Positions 1-6,326 of a stretch of 7,677 nt of DNA are shown one piece after another (position 1 is the first letter of the stretch; every line of letters starts with the position of its first letter). The translations under genes were made by a program, and so were the position numbers. Below the pieces are notes generated by a model. That model was given only the letters and a program-made list of their open reading frames with translations. It did no database searches and had not been told where the DNA came from. Source of the stretch: Candidatus Cloacimonadota bacterium (GTDB lineage: Bacteria > Cloacimonadota > Cloacimonadia > Cloacimonadales > TCS61); NCBI GenBank assembly GCA_018654125.1, contig JABIME010000003.1:1-7677 (forward strand). Direction: 5' to 3'.

Positions 1-399
1 CATCCAGCAATATCTGTCATAAGTAACCGCTGTAAAATATCTAGCTTTTTCATATCCTTCTTCATAAGCTGCTTTTGCTAATTGATGAGCTAAGAATAGG
101 TTTTCCACACTTTTACTTTTCATATTATCATCTACAAAGATCATTCCTGTATGCTGCAGAATTATAGCTGCATTTAATTTGTCTTTTGGTGTGATCACTT
201 CATTTTTTGCCAGCATCTCAAATAAGAGCTTTCTTCTTTCATCATCTTTTGGCGCGAATGGTTCATCAGAATCGGAAGAGCGGTCTCTTTGATCTGCATC
301 AACTAACTCTTGTAATTTTGCATTATCTACTAATTCTGCTTTTTCGCATCCCATAAATAAAGCTATTGCAATTATCATTATAATAAGTAATCGATTCAT
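1..399 (-). CDS. Lipoprotein with DUF6624-like domain, C-terminus cut by window edge
   Basis: The reading frame starts at ATG 399 and stays open to base 1, giving the first 133 residues. An AGAGGA ribosome site lies just upstream. Residues 1-17 are a hydrophobic signal peptide ending in a lipobox (LFMGC, Cys18), so the protein should be lipid-anchored. The rest fits the pattern I know for DUF6624 proteins: an ADQRDR motif near residues 35-40, a charged DDERRK stretch at 52-57, AAIILQH at 77-83, then LFLAHQLAKAAYEEGYEKAR at 101-120 and a TYDRY stretch at 126-130. In that family a Gly-x-Pro-Gln...Gly-Thr-Gln motif normally follows, which would lie just beyond the left edge. The family has no established biochemical role that I know. 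The lipobox is seen directly; the domain name is from remembered motifs. The gene stands alone on its strand here. Confidence 0.72.
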   Translation of the reverse strand, partial: MNRLLIIMIIAIALFMGCEKAELVDNAKLQELVDADQRDRSSDSDEPFAPKDDERRKLLFEMLAKNEVITPKDKLNAAIILQHTGMIFVDDNMKSKSVENLFLAHQLAKAAYEEGYEKARYFTAVTYDRYCWM

Positions 400-456
400 A
401 TTTTCCTCTTCAAAGAGTCAGTTTCACAAATTTGTTAAGAACTCTAATCTCTTTAT

Positions 457-485
457 TTTATAATGTAGAGTTTGAAAATTGTTGA
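457..485 (-). promoter_or_regulatory. Candidate promoter of the DUF6624-like lipoprotein gene
   Basis: Read on the minus strand, TCAACA (485-480, four of six matches to TTGACA) and TATAAA (462-457, five of six matches to TATAAT) are separated by 17 bases. Transcription would begin roughly 50 bases before the ATG at 399. In such AT-rich DNA a match of this quality can occur by chance. A perfect TTGACA at 497-492 lies slightly further upstream but has no well-spaced -10 box. Confidence 0.35.
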
Positions 486-764
486 TCTGAATGTCAAGAG
501 GAAGTAGAGAAAGAGTGAAAGTAGAGAAGCAATGTTTTACGTCTTTACCGCATCAATATCAATTGGAATAAAAAATGCGATTATATTTTGTATAGAATTA
601 TAAGAACGAAATATTAAATGTTTATGATGTGAAACTTATAGAGAGGATGTACAAAGGAATTCATGTACTAAATGCTTAAGTTTCGTAAATAAATATTGGG
701 GCACAGCTGAGACACACTGTGGCATACTGACACAAATAACATCTGTATAAAGTGAGGACGAAGT
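486..764. other. Gene-free intergenic region before the response regulator gene
   Basis: This is the larger part of the roughly 365 bp gap between the divergent lipoprotein and response regulator genes. I see no convincing gene. The longest peptide starting at an ATG that I noticed is 23 residues (532-603) without a good ribosome site. The left part (about 490-530) is purine-rich and resembles a segment upstream of arsC. The right end (about 698-734) is richer in G and C, with short repeats described separately. I found no clear -35/-10 pair for the downstream regulator gene, so its promoter is unassigned. Confidence 0.6.
702..734. repeat. Short inverted and direct repeats upstream of the response regulator gene
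   Basis: CACAG (702-706) and CTGTG (717-721) can pair around a ten-base loop. CTGAGACACA (707-716) and CTGACACA (727-734) form an imperfect direct repeat whose starts lie exactly 20 bases apart, about two helical turns. The segment is less AT-rich than its surroundings and ends about 30 bases before the ATG at 765. It could be an operator for a DNA-binding regulator or a leader hairpin. The repeats themselves are short, so this is tentative. Confidence 0.3.
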
Positions 765-1139
765 ATGAGAGACAAGTACCGTATTTTAATCGCTGAGGAC
801 GAATTATTAGTTGCACAACAATTGCAAATGGGTTTAGAATCGTTAGGTTATGATGTTTGCGATTCTGTATTTTGCGGAGAGGATGCTATTGTAAAAGCTG
901 AGGAAAATTTCCCTGATCTAATAATTATGGACATTAATTTAGCTGGGATGATAGATGGGATCGAGGCGGCAAAAGAGATCACAGAAAATCTTCAGATCCC
1001 CATAGTTTTCATGACCAGTTACAGTGATATAAAATTTTTGTTCCGTGCGGTACATCTTAAAAAAGTTCAATATCTAGAAAAACCATTAATAATGAACAAA
1101 TTACGATCGGTGATCGAGACGCAATTTGCAGTAAATTAA
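765..1139 (+). CDS. Stand-alone receiver-domain response regulator (CheY-like)
   Basis: The 124 residues are filled by one receiver domain, with no room for a DNA-binding or enzymatic output domain. Expected phosphotransfer residues are present: the acidic pair Glu11-Asp12 for Mg2+, the phospho-acceptor Asp56 in DLIIMDINLA, Thr84 in VFMTSYSD, the aromatic Tyr103, and Lys106-Pro107. A hydrophobic strand before each motif matches the alternating beta/alpha fold. The ATG at 765 has GTGAGGA six bases upstream, so the start is secure. A partner histidine kinase should phosphorylate Asp56, but none is encoded in the window. The protein must act through protein contacts, as CheY or phosphorelay intermediates do. 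A small ORF follows 27 bases downstream and may share its transcript. The receiver assignment is firm; the pathway is unknown. Confidence 0.93.
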   Translation: MRDKYRILIAEDELLVAQQLQMGLESLGYDVCDSVFCGEDAIVKAEENFPDLIIMDINLAGMIDGIEAAKEITENLQIPIVFMTSYSDIKFLFRAVHLKKVQYLEKPLIMNKLRSVIETQFAVN

Positions 1140-1166
1140 ATTAGAAATTTTCAAGGGAGTCCTCAA

Positions 1167-1280
1167 ATGGAAAATTTAAAAGAAAAAGAACAAAGATTCA
1201 AAGCACAGCGCAATAAGATCAGAAATTTAAAATTAGGAATTAGAAAAGGTTTAGACGAGAGGAACAAGAAGAAAGATTAA
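1167..1280 (+). CDS. Small basic protein of 37 residues, function unknown
   Basis: An ATG at 1167 opens a 37-codon frame ending in TAA at 1280. AAGGGAG lies at 1153-1159, seven bases before the ATG, which is a better ribosome site than chance would usually give. The peptide starts MENLKEKEQRFKAQRNKIRN and is dominated by Lys, Arg, Glu and Asn with no hydrophobic segment. It would be a soluble, strongly basic, probably helical protein. Gln, Arg and Lys spacing suggests an amphipathic or coiled-coil helix, and the excess of positive charge would allow RNA or DNA binding. It lies 27 bases after the response regulator gene on the same strand, so co-transcription is likely. I do not recognise a family. 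The ribosome site and position support it; its length makes a chance ORF possible. Confidence 0.5.
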   Translation: MENLKEKEQRFKAQRNKIRNLKLGIRKGLDERNKKKD

Positions 1281-1308
1281 ACATTAATAAAACAAATTTA
1301 TCTTACTA

Positions 1309-1698
1309 TTAACTGATCTCTGCCAATAATATCTTAACTCTATCTTCAATACGATCTCTTACTTTATTAAAATCTTTTTCATTCATGTTTTTTGGATCAC
1401 TCATATCCCAGTCCTGTCTGCTTTTTGCCATGATGTTCGGGCATTTATCACCACAGCCCATCGTAACAACTACATCATAAACTACATCTGGAATTTCTGT
1501 TAATCCTACCGATCTGTGTGTACATAGATCATAACCAATTTCACTCATACTTTTTATCGCTTTTTCGTTAACAATTCCCGATGCCTTTGAACCTGCACTG
1601 TAAGCAAATAATTTTTTATTACCATGTATTTTGGCAAATGCTTCTGCCATCTGGCTGCGACATGAATTCTCTATGCAAACGAATAATAACTTTTTCAC
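1309..1698 (-). CDS. arsC: Arsenate reductase, thioredoxin-coupled type (low-MW phosphatase fold)
   Basis: The protein should reduce arsenate to arsenite using three cysteines and thioredoxin. Counting from GTG 1698 (129 residues), the phosphatase P-loop CIENSCR covers residues 8-14, with nucleophile Cys8 and Arg14. This is followed by SQMAEAFAK, typical of this family. Cys82 and Cys86 in the MGCGDKCP motif would relay the disulfide, and Asp101-Pro102 matches the general-acid DP motif. GTG is chosen because AAGGGG precedes it by seven bases. A longer reading from TTG 1725 adds nine residues with no ribosome site and starts next to a -10 box. No arsR, arsB or acr3 gene is adjacent, so this may be an orphan arsenic-resistance gene. 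A protein-tyrosine phosphatase is the alternative, but the Cys pair argues for arsenate reductase. Confidence 0.85.
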   Translation of the reverse strand: MKKLLFVCIENSCRSQMAEAFAKIHGNKKLFAYSAGSKASGIVNEKAIKSMSEIGYDLCTHRSVGLTEIPDVVYDVVVTMGCGDKCPNIMAKSRQDWDMSDPKNMNEKDFNKVRDRIEDRVKILLAEIS

Positions 1699-1705
1699 TA
1701 AATTT

Positions 1706-1711
1706 CCCCTT
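1706..1711 (-). promoter_or_regulatory. Ribosome binding site that fixes the GTG start of arsC
   Basis: On the minus strand AAGGGG lies seven bases before GTG 1698, ideal spacing for a Shine-Dalgarno sequence. The only longer start, TTG 1725, has AT-rich sequence with no purine-rich site before it. This supports the 129-residue protein starting VKKLLFVC, with the initiator read as Met. Confidence 0.7.
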
Positions 1712-1728
1712 ATATCATTATCCAAATT

Positions 1729-1756
1729 ATTATAAAACCTGCGAAGAAAATGAGAA
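1729..1756 (-). promoter_or_regulatory. Candidate arsC promoter
   Basis: Reading the minus strand, a perfect TATAAT (1734-1729) follows TTCTCA (1756-1751, four of six matches to TTGACA) after 16 bases. Transcription would start near 1722, giving a leader of about 24 bases that holds the AAGGGG ribosome site. If right, it also rules out translation from TTG 1725, which lies upstream of the start point. I see no inverted repeat that would mark an ArsR-type operator. Confidence 0.45.
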
Positions 1757-1875
1757 TTGATAATTTAGATGTCAAGAGCAAGAATAGAAAGAAGAGAAAA
1801 AAAATAGATTCTCCGTTAGCAGTACAAGCTGAGTTCTCTTGAGAGATAAATTATTATAATTCCTTAACTTTTAAT

Positions 1876-1905
1876 TTGACAATCACTTAGGCTAATGCGT
1901 TTGAT
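1876..1905 (+). promoter_or_regulatory. Candidate promoter of the plus-strand lipoprotein gene
   Basis: A perfect TTGACA (1876-1881) is followed after 18 bases by TTTGAT (1900-1905, four of six matches to TATAAT). Transcription would start near 1912 and leave a leader of about 27 bases before ATG 1939. The -10 match is weak. TGCGTTTG at 1896-1903 also nearly fits the TAnnTTTG -7 box of Bacteroidota promoters, so the sigma-factor type cannot be decided here. Confidence 0.35.
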
Positions 1906-1938
1906 GTATATGTCTTTACTAGCATAAGGGGGGAGTTT

Positions 1939-2523
1939 ATGTATAAAAGAGTTTTCACTAAATTATTATTTCTAATCTTGTTTTGTCTAGTTTTAAGTGG
2001 ATGTCTTACATCTGAATTCAAGCAGTATTTCTTTAAGATCAATGCAGATGGTTCCGGATCCGGGATCATCACGTTCATAAATATTGTATCTGAAGAAGAT
2101 GAAGGTGAAAATGTTTCTAATACCGATTTTGATGAACTGATAAATAGCTACATTAATGGTACTTCATTCGAAGATGCCAACCAGAATTTTAATGTGATCA
2201 GCAAAGAATTGATCGAGGAAAATGGAATGCTGAATGGTCAGGTAGAATTCACATTTGATAATTTTCAGGAGATCGGATTTTATCAGTATAACAGCTCCGA
2301 GCATGCTCCAATTATGTTCTATCTGGGTTCACTTTCCGAGACTTTAGAATCAACTGATGGAGATTATTTGGGTGGTTATACTGATGAAGAAGAGGGAATT
2401 CCTATGATCGTATGGGCTCCTGGTACAACCGAGTTTACATTCAAAACAGTTGTGAAAGATGAAATGAGTAATGCTCATACTTTGTTAAATCACTACAATT
2501 TATGGTTAGAAATTAATAAGTAA
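1939..2523 (+). CDS. Predicted lipoprotein of unknown function
   Basis: This 194-residue protein begins with a basic N-terminus (MYKRVFTK), a hydrophobic core, and the lipobox LVLSGC, placing the lipidated Cys at residue 22. The mature part is acidic and largely beta-strand-like. It has a KINADGSGSG motif at about 33-42, as in other lipoproteins whose mature part opens with an 'x-x-DGSG' strand, then a predicted soluble domain with an ENGMLNGQVEFTFDNF segment around residues 95-110. It ends with a short helix around HTLLNHYNLWLEI. There are no membrane helices beyond the signal and no catalytic motif that I can name. The strong AAGGGGGGAG ribosome site (1926-1935) secures the start. It is a single-gene unit ending at a strong terminator. 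A periplasm-facing or surface role is inferred only from lipidation. Confidence 0.85.
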   Translation: MYKRVFTKLLFLILFCLVLSGCLTSEFKQYFFKINADGSGSGIITFINIVSEEDEGENVSNTDFDELINSYINGTSFEDANQNFNVISKELIEENGMLNGQVEFTFDNFQEIGFYQYNSSEHAPIMFYLGSLSETLESTDGDYLGGYTDEEEGIPMIVWAPGTTEFTFKTVVKDEMSNAHTLLNHYNLWLEINK

Positions 2524-2525
2524 GA

Positions 2526-2551
2526 AAAAGCCCACATCATTGTGGGCTTTT
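2526..2551. terminator. Bidirectional intrinsic terminator between convergent genes
   Basis: AAAAGCCCACA (2526-2536) and TGTGGGCTTTT (2541-2551) are perfect reverse complements around the four-base loop TCAT. The central seven pairs (GCCCACA/TGTGGGC) are GC-rich. On the plus strand the hairpin runs into a T tract, and on the minus strand the same bases also give a T tract. It begins three bases after the stop of the plus-strand lipoprotein gene and about 36 bases beyond the end of the minus-strand HD-GYP gene, so it can serve both. Confidence 0.93.
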
Positions 2552-2587
2552 ATAACTTGTTTTATTTTGGGAATTTTACGAAATTCT

Positions 2588-3976
2588 TTATTCACCTATT
2601 CTCTTTTCAAATTTAAAATCTTCTTTTTCAAAAAGCTCTAAACAGATATCAGTAATATGTTCATCGTAAAGAATCCCTCTATTTTTCTTAAGTTCTTCTA
2701 AAGCAATTCCAATTCCCTTGGAAGGTCTGTAAGGTCTGTGTGAAGACATAGCTTCAACAACATCCGCCACATAGATAACTCTAGCTTCTATAAGGATCTC
2801 TTCACCTTTTAACCCTTTAGGGTATCCCGAACCATCAATCCGCTCGTGATGTTGGTGAACAGCATCTGCAACCGGCCATGGAAAATCGATCTCCTTTAAA
2901 ATATCATAACCCGCCTGAGGGTGATTTTGCATCAATTCCAGCTCATACTGATTTACAATACCGGGCTTACTTAGTATTTCCACAGGAATATTAATCTTTC
3001 CAATATCATGTATCATAGCAGCTATGCGAACGCAATCCTTTTTATCTTCAGATAATTCCAACTTATTAGCAATAGCCAAAGCAAGCTGAGTAACACGTCT
3101 TTGATGTCCTGCTGTGTAGGGGTCTCTATATTCAATAGCCGAGACCAATCCAGTAACTGTATCATTAAGAAGTTTATTTAATTTTGTATTGGAAGATAGA
3201 AGTTCTTTTTCTACTTGTTCTCTGATCTCAATTTCTTTGATTAGTCCCTGGTTCGTTTTAACAAGTTCATCGGTCTGCTCTTTTATTCGTTCTTCCAGTT
3301 TCTCATTGAGCTTGAACATCTCTTCCTGATTGCTTTTTAGTATTCTTGTTATAAAAAAATCACGACGAGAATAGAATTCTATACTGTACGCTGCAAACAT
3401 ACCTACAATATTTGTACTAAAGAAAATAAAGTTGTTCTTCATTATTGTTACTTCTGGTGTTTCAAGTATAAAGTATGCCGTTATCTGATAGCAGATCAGA
3501 ACTAAAATTCCGGTAAGAGTGGCTGAAATAAAACGAATTCCAATAAATGTATAAATAAATACGAATGTAACCATTAAAATTGCATAATAGGCGAAATCCA
3601 CAGGCTTCGGTGTAATAATGGTCATCAGTAAAATTCCCACACTAAACAAGATCATCGTAAAAGACATCGTAATATCACGATATCTATCAAAATCTGCAGA
3701 GAAAGAAGTTATAAGAACCAGTAATCCGATAGGAACAATTACAGAAAACCTTATAAGCCACATCATATTCCTTAACTCTGTAGCAAGATGCATGTCTAGT
3801 AATCCAAAAAAACCATATAGTAAAACAGCTAAGAAGAATGAAATTCTAACTTGATAAATAGATTTTTTATAATGATCAGTAATAAAATCCTGCTCTAATC
3901 CATCTCTAAAACTAAGAGTTAATGCATTAAGATTCATATCTTTAAATTTAGGAAGCTTATCTTTTATTAAAACCAT
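2588..3976 (-). CDS. Membrane-bound HD-GYP domain protein, likely cyclic-di-GMP phosphodiesterase
   Basis: Translation from ATG 3976 gives 462 residues; GAGGA lies eight bases upstream. A longer frame from TTG 3991 would overlap this ribosome site, so I reject it. Residues about 40-200 hold six hydrophobic helices with short loops, an integral-membrane sensor region I cannot name. Residues about 215-265 are a charged coiled coil. The HD-GYP domain fills about 270-450, with His291 (TAGHQRRV), His323-Asp324 followed by Lys327 (MIHDIGK), His352 (QNHP), His376-His377 (HHERIDGSGYP, with the GYP at 384-386) and Asp405 (YVADVVEAM). These metal-binding positions are all intact, so hydrolysis of cyclic di-GMP (or a related cyclic dinucleotide) in the cytoplasm is expected. 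It would respond to a membrane or external signal. No GGDEF partner is nearby. The HD-GYP call is firm; substrate and signal are inferred. Confidence 0.92.
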   Translation of the reverse strand: MVLIKDKLPKFKDMNLNALTLSFRDGLEQDFITDHYKKSIYQVRISFFLAVLLYGFFGLLDMHLATELRNMMWLIRFSVIVPIGLLVLITSFSADFDRYRDITMSFTMILFSVGILLMTIITPKPVDFAYYAILMVTFVFIYTFIGIRFISATLTGILVLICYQITAYFILETPEVTIMKNNFIFFSTNIVGMFAAYSIEFYSRRDFFITRILKSNQEEMFKLNEKLEERIKEQTDELVKTNQGLIKEIEIREQVEKELLSSNTKLNKLLNDTVTGLVSAIEYRDPYTAGHQRRVTQLALAIANKLELSEDKKDCVRIAAMIHDIGKINIPVEILSKPGIVNQYELELMQNHPQAGYDILKEIDFPWPVADAVHQHHERIDGSGYPKGLKGEEILIEARVIYVADVVEAMSSHRPYRPSKGIGIALEELKKNRGILYDEHITDICLELFEKEDFKFEKRIGE

Positions 3977-4015
3977 AAATCTTGTCCTCAATACGTAATT
4001 TTTTGAGCTTGCAAA

Positions 4016-4043
4016 ATGTTAACAAATGGGTTTTGGCTGTCAA
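4016..4043 (-). promoter_or_regulatory. Candidate promoter of the HD-GYP gene
   Basis: On the minus strand a perfect TTGACA (4043-4038) is followed after 16 bases by TAACAT (4021-4016, four of six matches to TATAAT). Transcription would start about 33 bases before ATG 3976, leaving room for the GAGGA ribosome site. Among the minus-strand genes here, this is the one with a perfect -35 box at normal spacing from a -10-like box. Confidence 0.45.
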
Positions 4044-4196
4044 GAATAATAAGTAATTGTGATAGGTTTAGTACTATTAAGAAAATTTTGTATCTCAATA
4101 AGCATAAATCATAGAGTATATTATAATATTATTGACTTGTATAACACATAAAATATGTCGGTTATATATTGATTTTAAAAGAATTTGGAGAGAATA

Positions 4197-5747
4197 ATGG
4201 TAGAAGAGAAGATTTCTGAACTCCGAGAAAAACGTGAGAAAGCAAAACTCGGTGGTGGAGAAAAACGTATAGAAGCGCAACACTCAAAAGGAAAATTTAC
4301 TGCACGTGAAAGGATTCGAAAACTTGTTGATGAAGATAGTTTTGAAGAATTTGATATGTTCATTGAGCATCGTTGTGCAGATTTTGATATGGATAAAAAA
4401 CCCAAGATATTGGGTGATGGCGTTGTTACCGGCTGTGCAACAATAAACAGCAGGATCATCTATATTTATGCACAAGATTTTACAGTTACTGGCGGCTCAC
4501 TTTCCAAAACAAATGCAGAAAAGATTTGTAAGGTCATGGATATGGCAATGAAAGTTGGAGCACCCATTATTGGCCTTAACGATAGTGGTGGCGCGCGCGT
4601 TCAAGAAGGAGTTGATGCATTAGCAGGATATGCAGAGATATTCTTGCGTAATGTAAAAGCTTCTGGTGTAATTCCTCAATTAACAGCCATTATGGGTCCA
4701 TGCGCTGGTGGAGCTGTTTATTCTCCTGCCATTACAGATTTCATTTTTATGAATAAGCAAACCAGCTATATGTTCGTTACAGGACCAAAAGTGGTAAAAA
4801 CTGTTTTGAATGAAGATGTTACAACCGAGCAACTTGGTGGAGCAATGATGCATGTAACCAAAAGCGGTGTTGCCCATTATGTTAGTGATAACGAAGAAGA
4901 AACTTTAATGCTCATACAAAAACTCATTAGTTATCTTCCTTCTAATAATATGGAAACTCCTCCTTACATTACTCCAGATGATTCTATAGATCGTTACTGC
5001 GAAGAGCTTAATTCCATCATCCCCGAAAACGCGCATAAACCTTATGATATTCTTGATGTGATAAACAGCATTGTAGATAATGGTGACTTCTTAGAAACAT
5101 CTAGAAATTATGCTCAAAATATGGTTGTGGGATTTGCCAGAATGAATGGACATAGTGTTGGAATTATTGCCAATCAACCCAAGGTTCTAGCCGGAGTACT
5201 AGATATTAATGCTTCTGTTAAATCTGCACGTTTTATTCGTTTTTGTGATGCTTTCAACATCCCTCTTGTTGTATTGGAAGATGTTCCTGGTTTCCTTCCT
5301 GGAAGCAATCAAGAACAAAATGGAATAATCCGACATGGAGCAAAACTACTTTACGCCTTTGCCGAAGCTACAGTTCCTAAGATAACCGTTATCATACGTA
5401 AAGCATACGGGGGCGCATATTGTGTAATGAATTCAAGCAGTATGGGAGCAGACGTTGTTTATGCTTGGCCAACTGCCGAAATCGCAGTGATGGGACCCAA
5501 AGGAGCTGTTGAAATTGTATTCCGTAAAGAGGTAAATGATGCCGATGATCCACAAAAACTAGCAAGTGAAAAAGAAGAAGAATATAGAAATAAATTTGCA
5601 AATCCTTATGTGGCTGCAAAAAAAGGCTACATTGATGATATAATTGAACCAGCTCAAACTCGGTTTCGTATAATTCGCTCATTAGAAATGCTGGCAACAA
5701 AGCGTGTTTCTAATCCACCAAAAAAACACGGAAATATTCCACTTTAA
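4197..5747 (+). CDS. mmdA: Methylmalonyl-CoA decarboxylase alpha subunit (carboxyltransferase)
   Basis: This subunit should transfer the carboxyl group of methylmalonyl-CoA to biotin on the carrier protein encoded downstream. From ATG 4197 it has 516 residues, close to the roughly 510 usual for MmdA and propionyl-CoA carboxylase beta chains. A frame from TTG 4185 adds four residues but would swallow the GGAGAG ribosome site, so ATG is chosen. It has two crotonase-like halves. The N-half carries [16 protein letters not shown] near 18-33 and the oxyanion-hole motif [11 protein letters not shown] at 167-177. The C-half carries [20 protein letters not shown] at 363-382, [10 protein letters not shown] at 402-411 and Asp419 in GADVVYAW, an acidic residue linked in this family to propionyl/methylmalonyl preference. 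The three downstream genes encode a membrane anchor, biotin carrier and Na+ pump, which favours decarboxylase over carboxylase. A propionyl-CoA carboxylase beta chain is the alternative. Confidence 0.88.
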   Translation: MVEEKISELREKREKAKLGGGEKRIEAQHSKGKFTARERIRKLVDEDSFEEFDMFIEHRCADFDMDKKPKILGDGVVTGCATINSRIIYIYAQDFTVTGGSLSKTNAEKICKVMDMAMKVGAPIIGLNDSGGARVQEGVDALAGYAEIFLRNVKASGVIPQLTAIMGPCAGGAVYSPAITDFIFMNKQTSYMFVTGPKVVKTVLNEDVTTEQLGGAMMHVTKSGVAHYVSDNEEETLMLIQKLISYLPSNNMETPPYITPDDSIDRYCEELNSIIPENAHKPYDILDVINSIVDNGDFLETSRNYAQNMVVGFARMNGHSVGIIANQPKVLAGVLDINASVKSARFIRFCDAFNIPLVVLEDVPGFLPGSNQEQNGIIRHGAKLLYAFAEATVPKITVIIRKAYGGAYCVMNSSSMGADVVYAWPTAEIAVMGPKGAVEIVFRKEVNDADDPQKLASEKEEEYRNKFANPYVAAKKGYIDDIIEPAQTRFRIIRSLEMLATKRVSNPPKKHGNIPL

Positions 5748-5756
5748 GGAATACCT

Positions 5757-6326
5757 ATGAAAAAAATAATATTCCTAATATTTATTGTTTTTGCTGTTCT
5801 GGGTTTAGCTGAAGAAAAAATTAGTTTTCTTCCCACAGCTAACTTACAAGAAATTTCCACTCAAACTAACATTCCCGTAAAAAAGATCGCACAATATCTC
5901 AAGCTGGAAGATCAAACTAAGTTTAACCTCAGCATTCAGGAACTTAGTATTTCCAACGAAGATATAAATAATGCCATTGTAGAATATAACACTAACAAGA
6001 AATCATTTTACACCGGAATTTCATTGGTGGGAATGGGTATTGTATTTGCTAGTCTTATGCTGGTAGGCTTCATCATAAGTTTATTGCAACATATTGGTGA
6101 TCCTAACAAAAAAACAAAAGTAAAAACTTCTGTGGGAACAGTTACGGCACCTAAGGAACATATTAGCAGTAACGGAATTGTAGCTGCTATTACCGCTATA
6201 TTCCTACATGATGCAGAAGAAAAAGATAAGATTGAGCTGACGTGGAAGAGACAAACCATAAGCATGTGGAAAGCTGCAGGAATGACAGAAAATAGAGCAT
6301 TTGAAGATAGAAGAGGTAGAAAATGA
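5757..6326 (+). CDS. mmdD: Sodium-pump decarboxylase gamma/delta (OadG/MmdD-like) subunit with extra N-terminal domain
   Basis: In this family the small membrane subunit links the carboxyltransferase to the Na+-pumping beta subunit. This 189-residue version has a signal-peptide-like segment (1-18, ending GLA), a soluble stretch of about 60 residues, then one membrane helix at about 86-110 with the family pattern TGISLVGMGIVFASLMLVG. The cytoplasmic tail ends with a small hydrophobic helix (VAAITAIFL, 142-150) and KRQTISMWKAAG (164-175), a tail motif typical of OadG relatives. Most relatives are about 80-140 residues and lack the exported part. Residues 28-78 (starting LQEISTQTNIPVKKI) resemble small helical 'IxxIAxxTGIPxxKL' modules found next to membrane segments in other proteins. 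The ATG has AAGGA overlapping the mmdA stop, and the gene ends in an ATGA overlap with the carrier gene. Subunit identity is well supported by context. Confidence 0.8.
   Translation: MKKIIFLIFIVFAVLGLAEEKISFLPTANLQEISTQTNIPVKKIAQYLKLEDQTKFNLSIQELSISNEDINNAIVEYNTNKKSFYTGISLVGMGIVFASLMLVGFIISLLQHIGDPNKKTKVKTSVGTVTAPKEHISSNGIVAAITAIFLHDAEEKDKIELTWKRQTISMWKAAGMTENRAFEDRRGRK

Noticed and set aside
532..603. A 23-codon hydrophobic reading frame on the plus strand
   Set aside because: Its upstream GAGAAG is a weak, too-close ribosome site, codon use is unremarkable, and nothing in the context supports it.
1281..1308. Terminator between the small ORF and arsC
   Set aside because: Only a weak TTAATA/TATTAA pairing is present, with no GC stem.
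1887..2078. Minus-strand frame of 63 codons over the lipoprotein start
   Set aside because: It overlaps the promoter and signal peptide region of a well-supported plus-strand gene and shows no protein features.
3618..3854. Plus-strand frame of 78 codons inside the HD-GYP gene
   Set aside because: It lies opposite the membrane-helix coding region, has no family resemblance and is explained as an antisense shadow.
4122..4170. TATAAT (4122-4127), TTGACT (4132-4137) and TATATT (4165-4170) as the mmd operon promoter
   Set aside because: No pair has normal spacing, and such boxes are expected by chance in this very AT-rich stretch. The promoter probably lies here but cannot be assigned.
4175..5700. 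Several minus-strand frames opposite mmdA (up to about 100 codons)
   Set aside because: They lie opposite a conserved enzyme and have no ribosome sites or recognisable domains.
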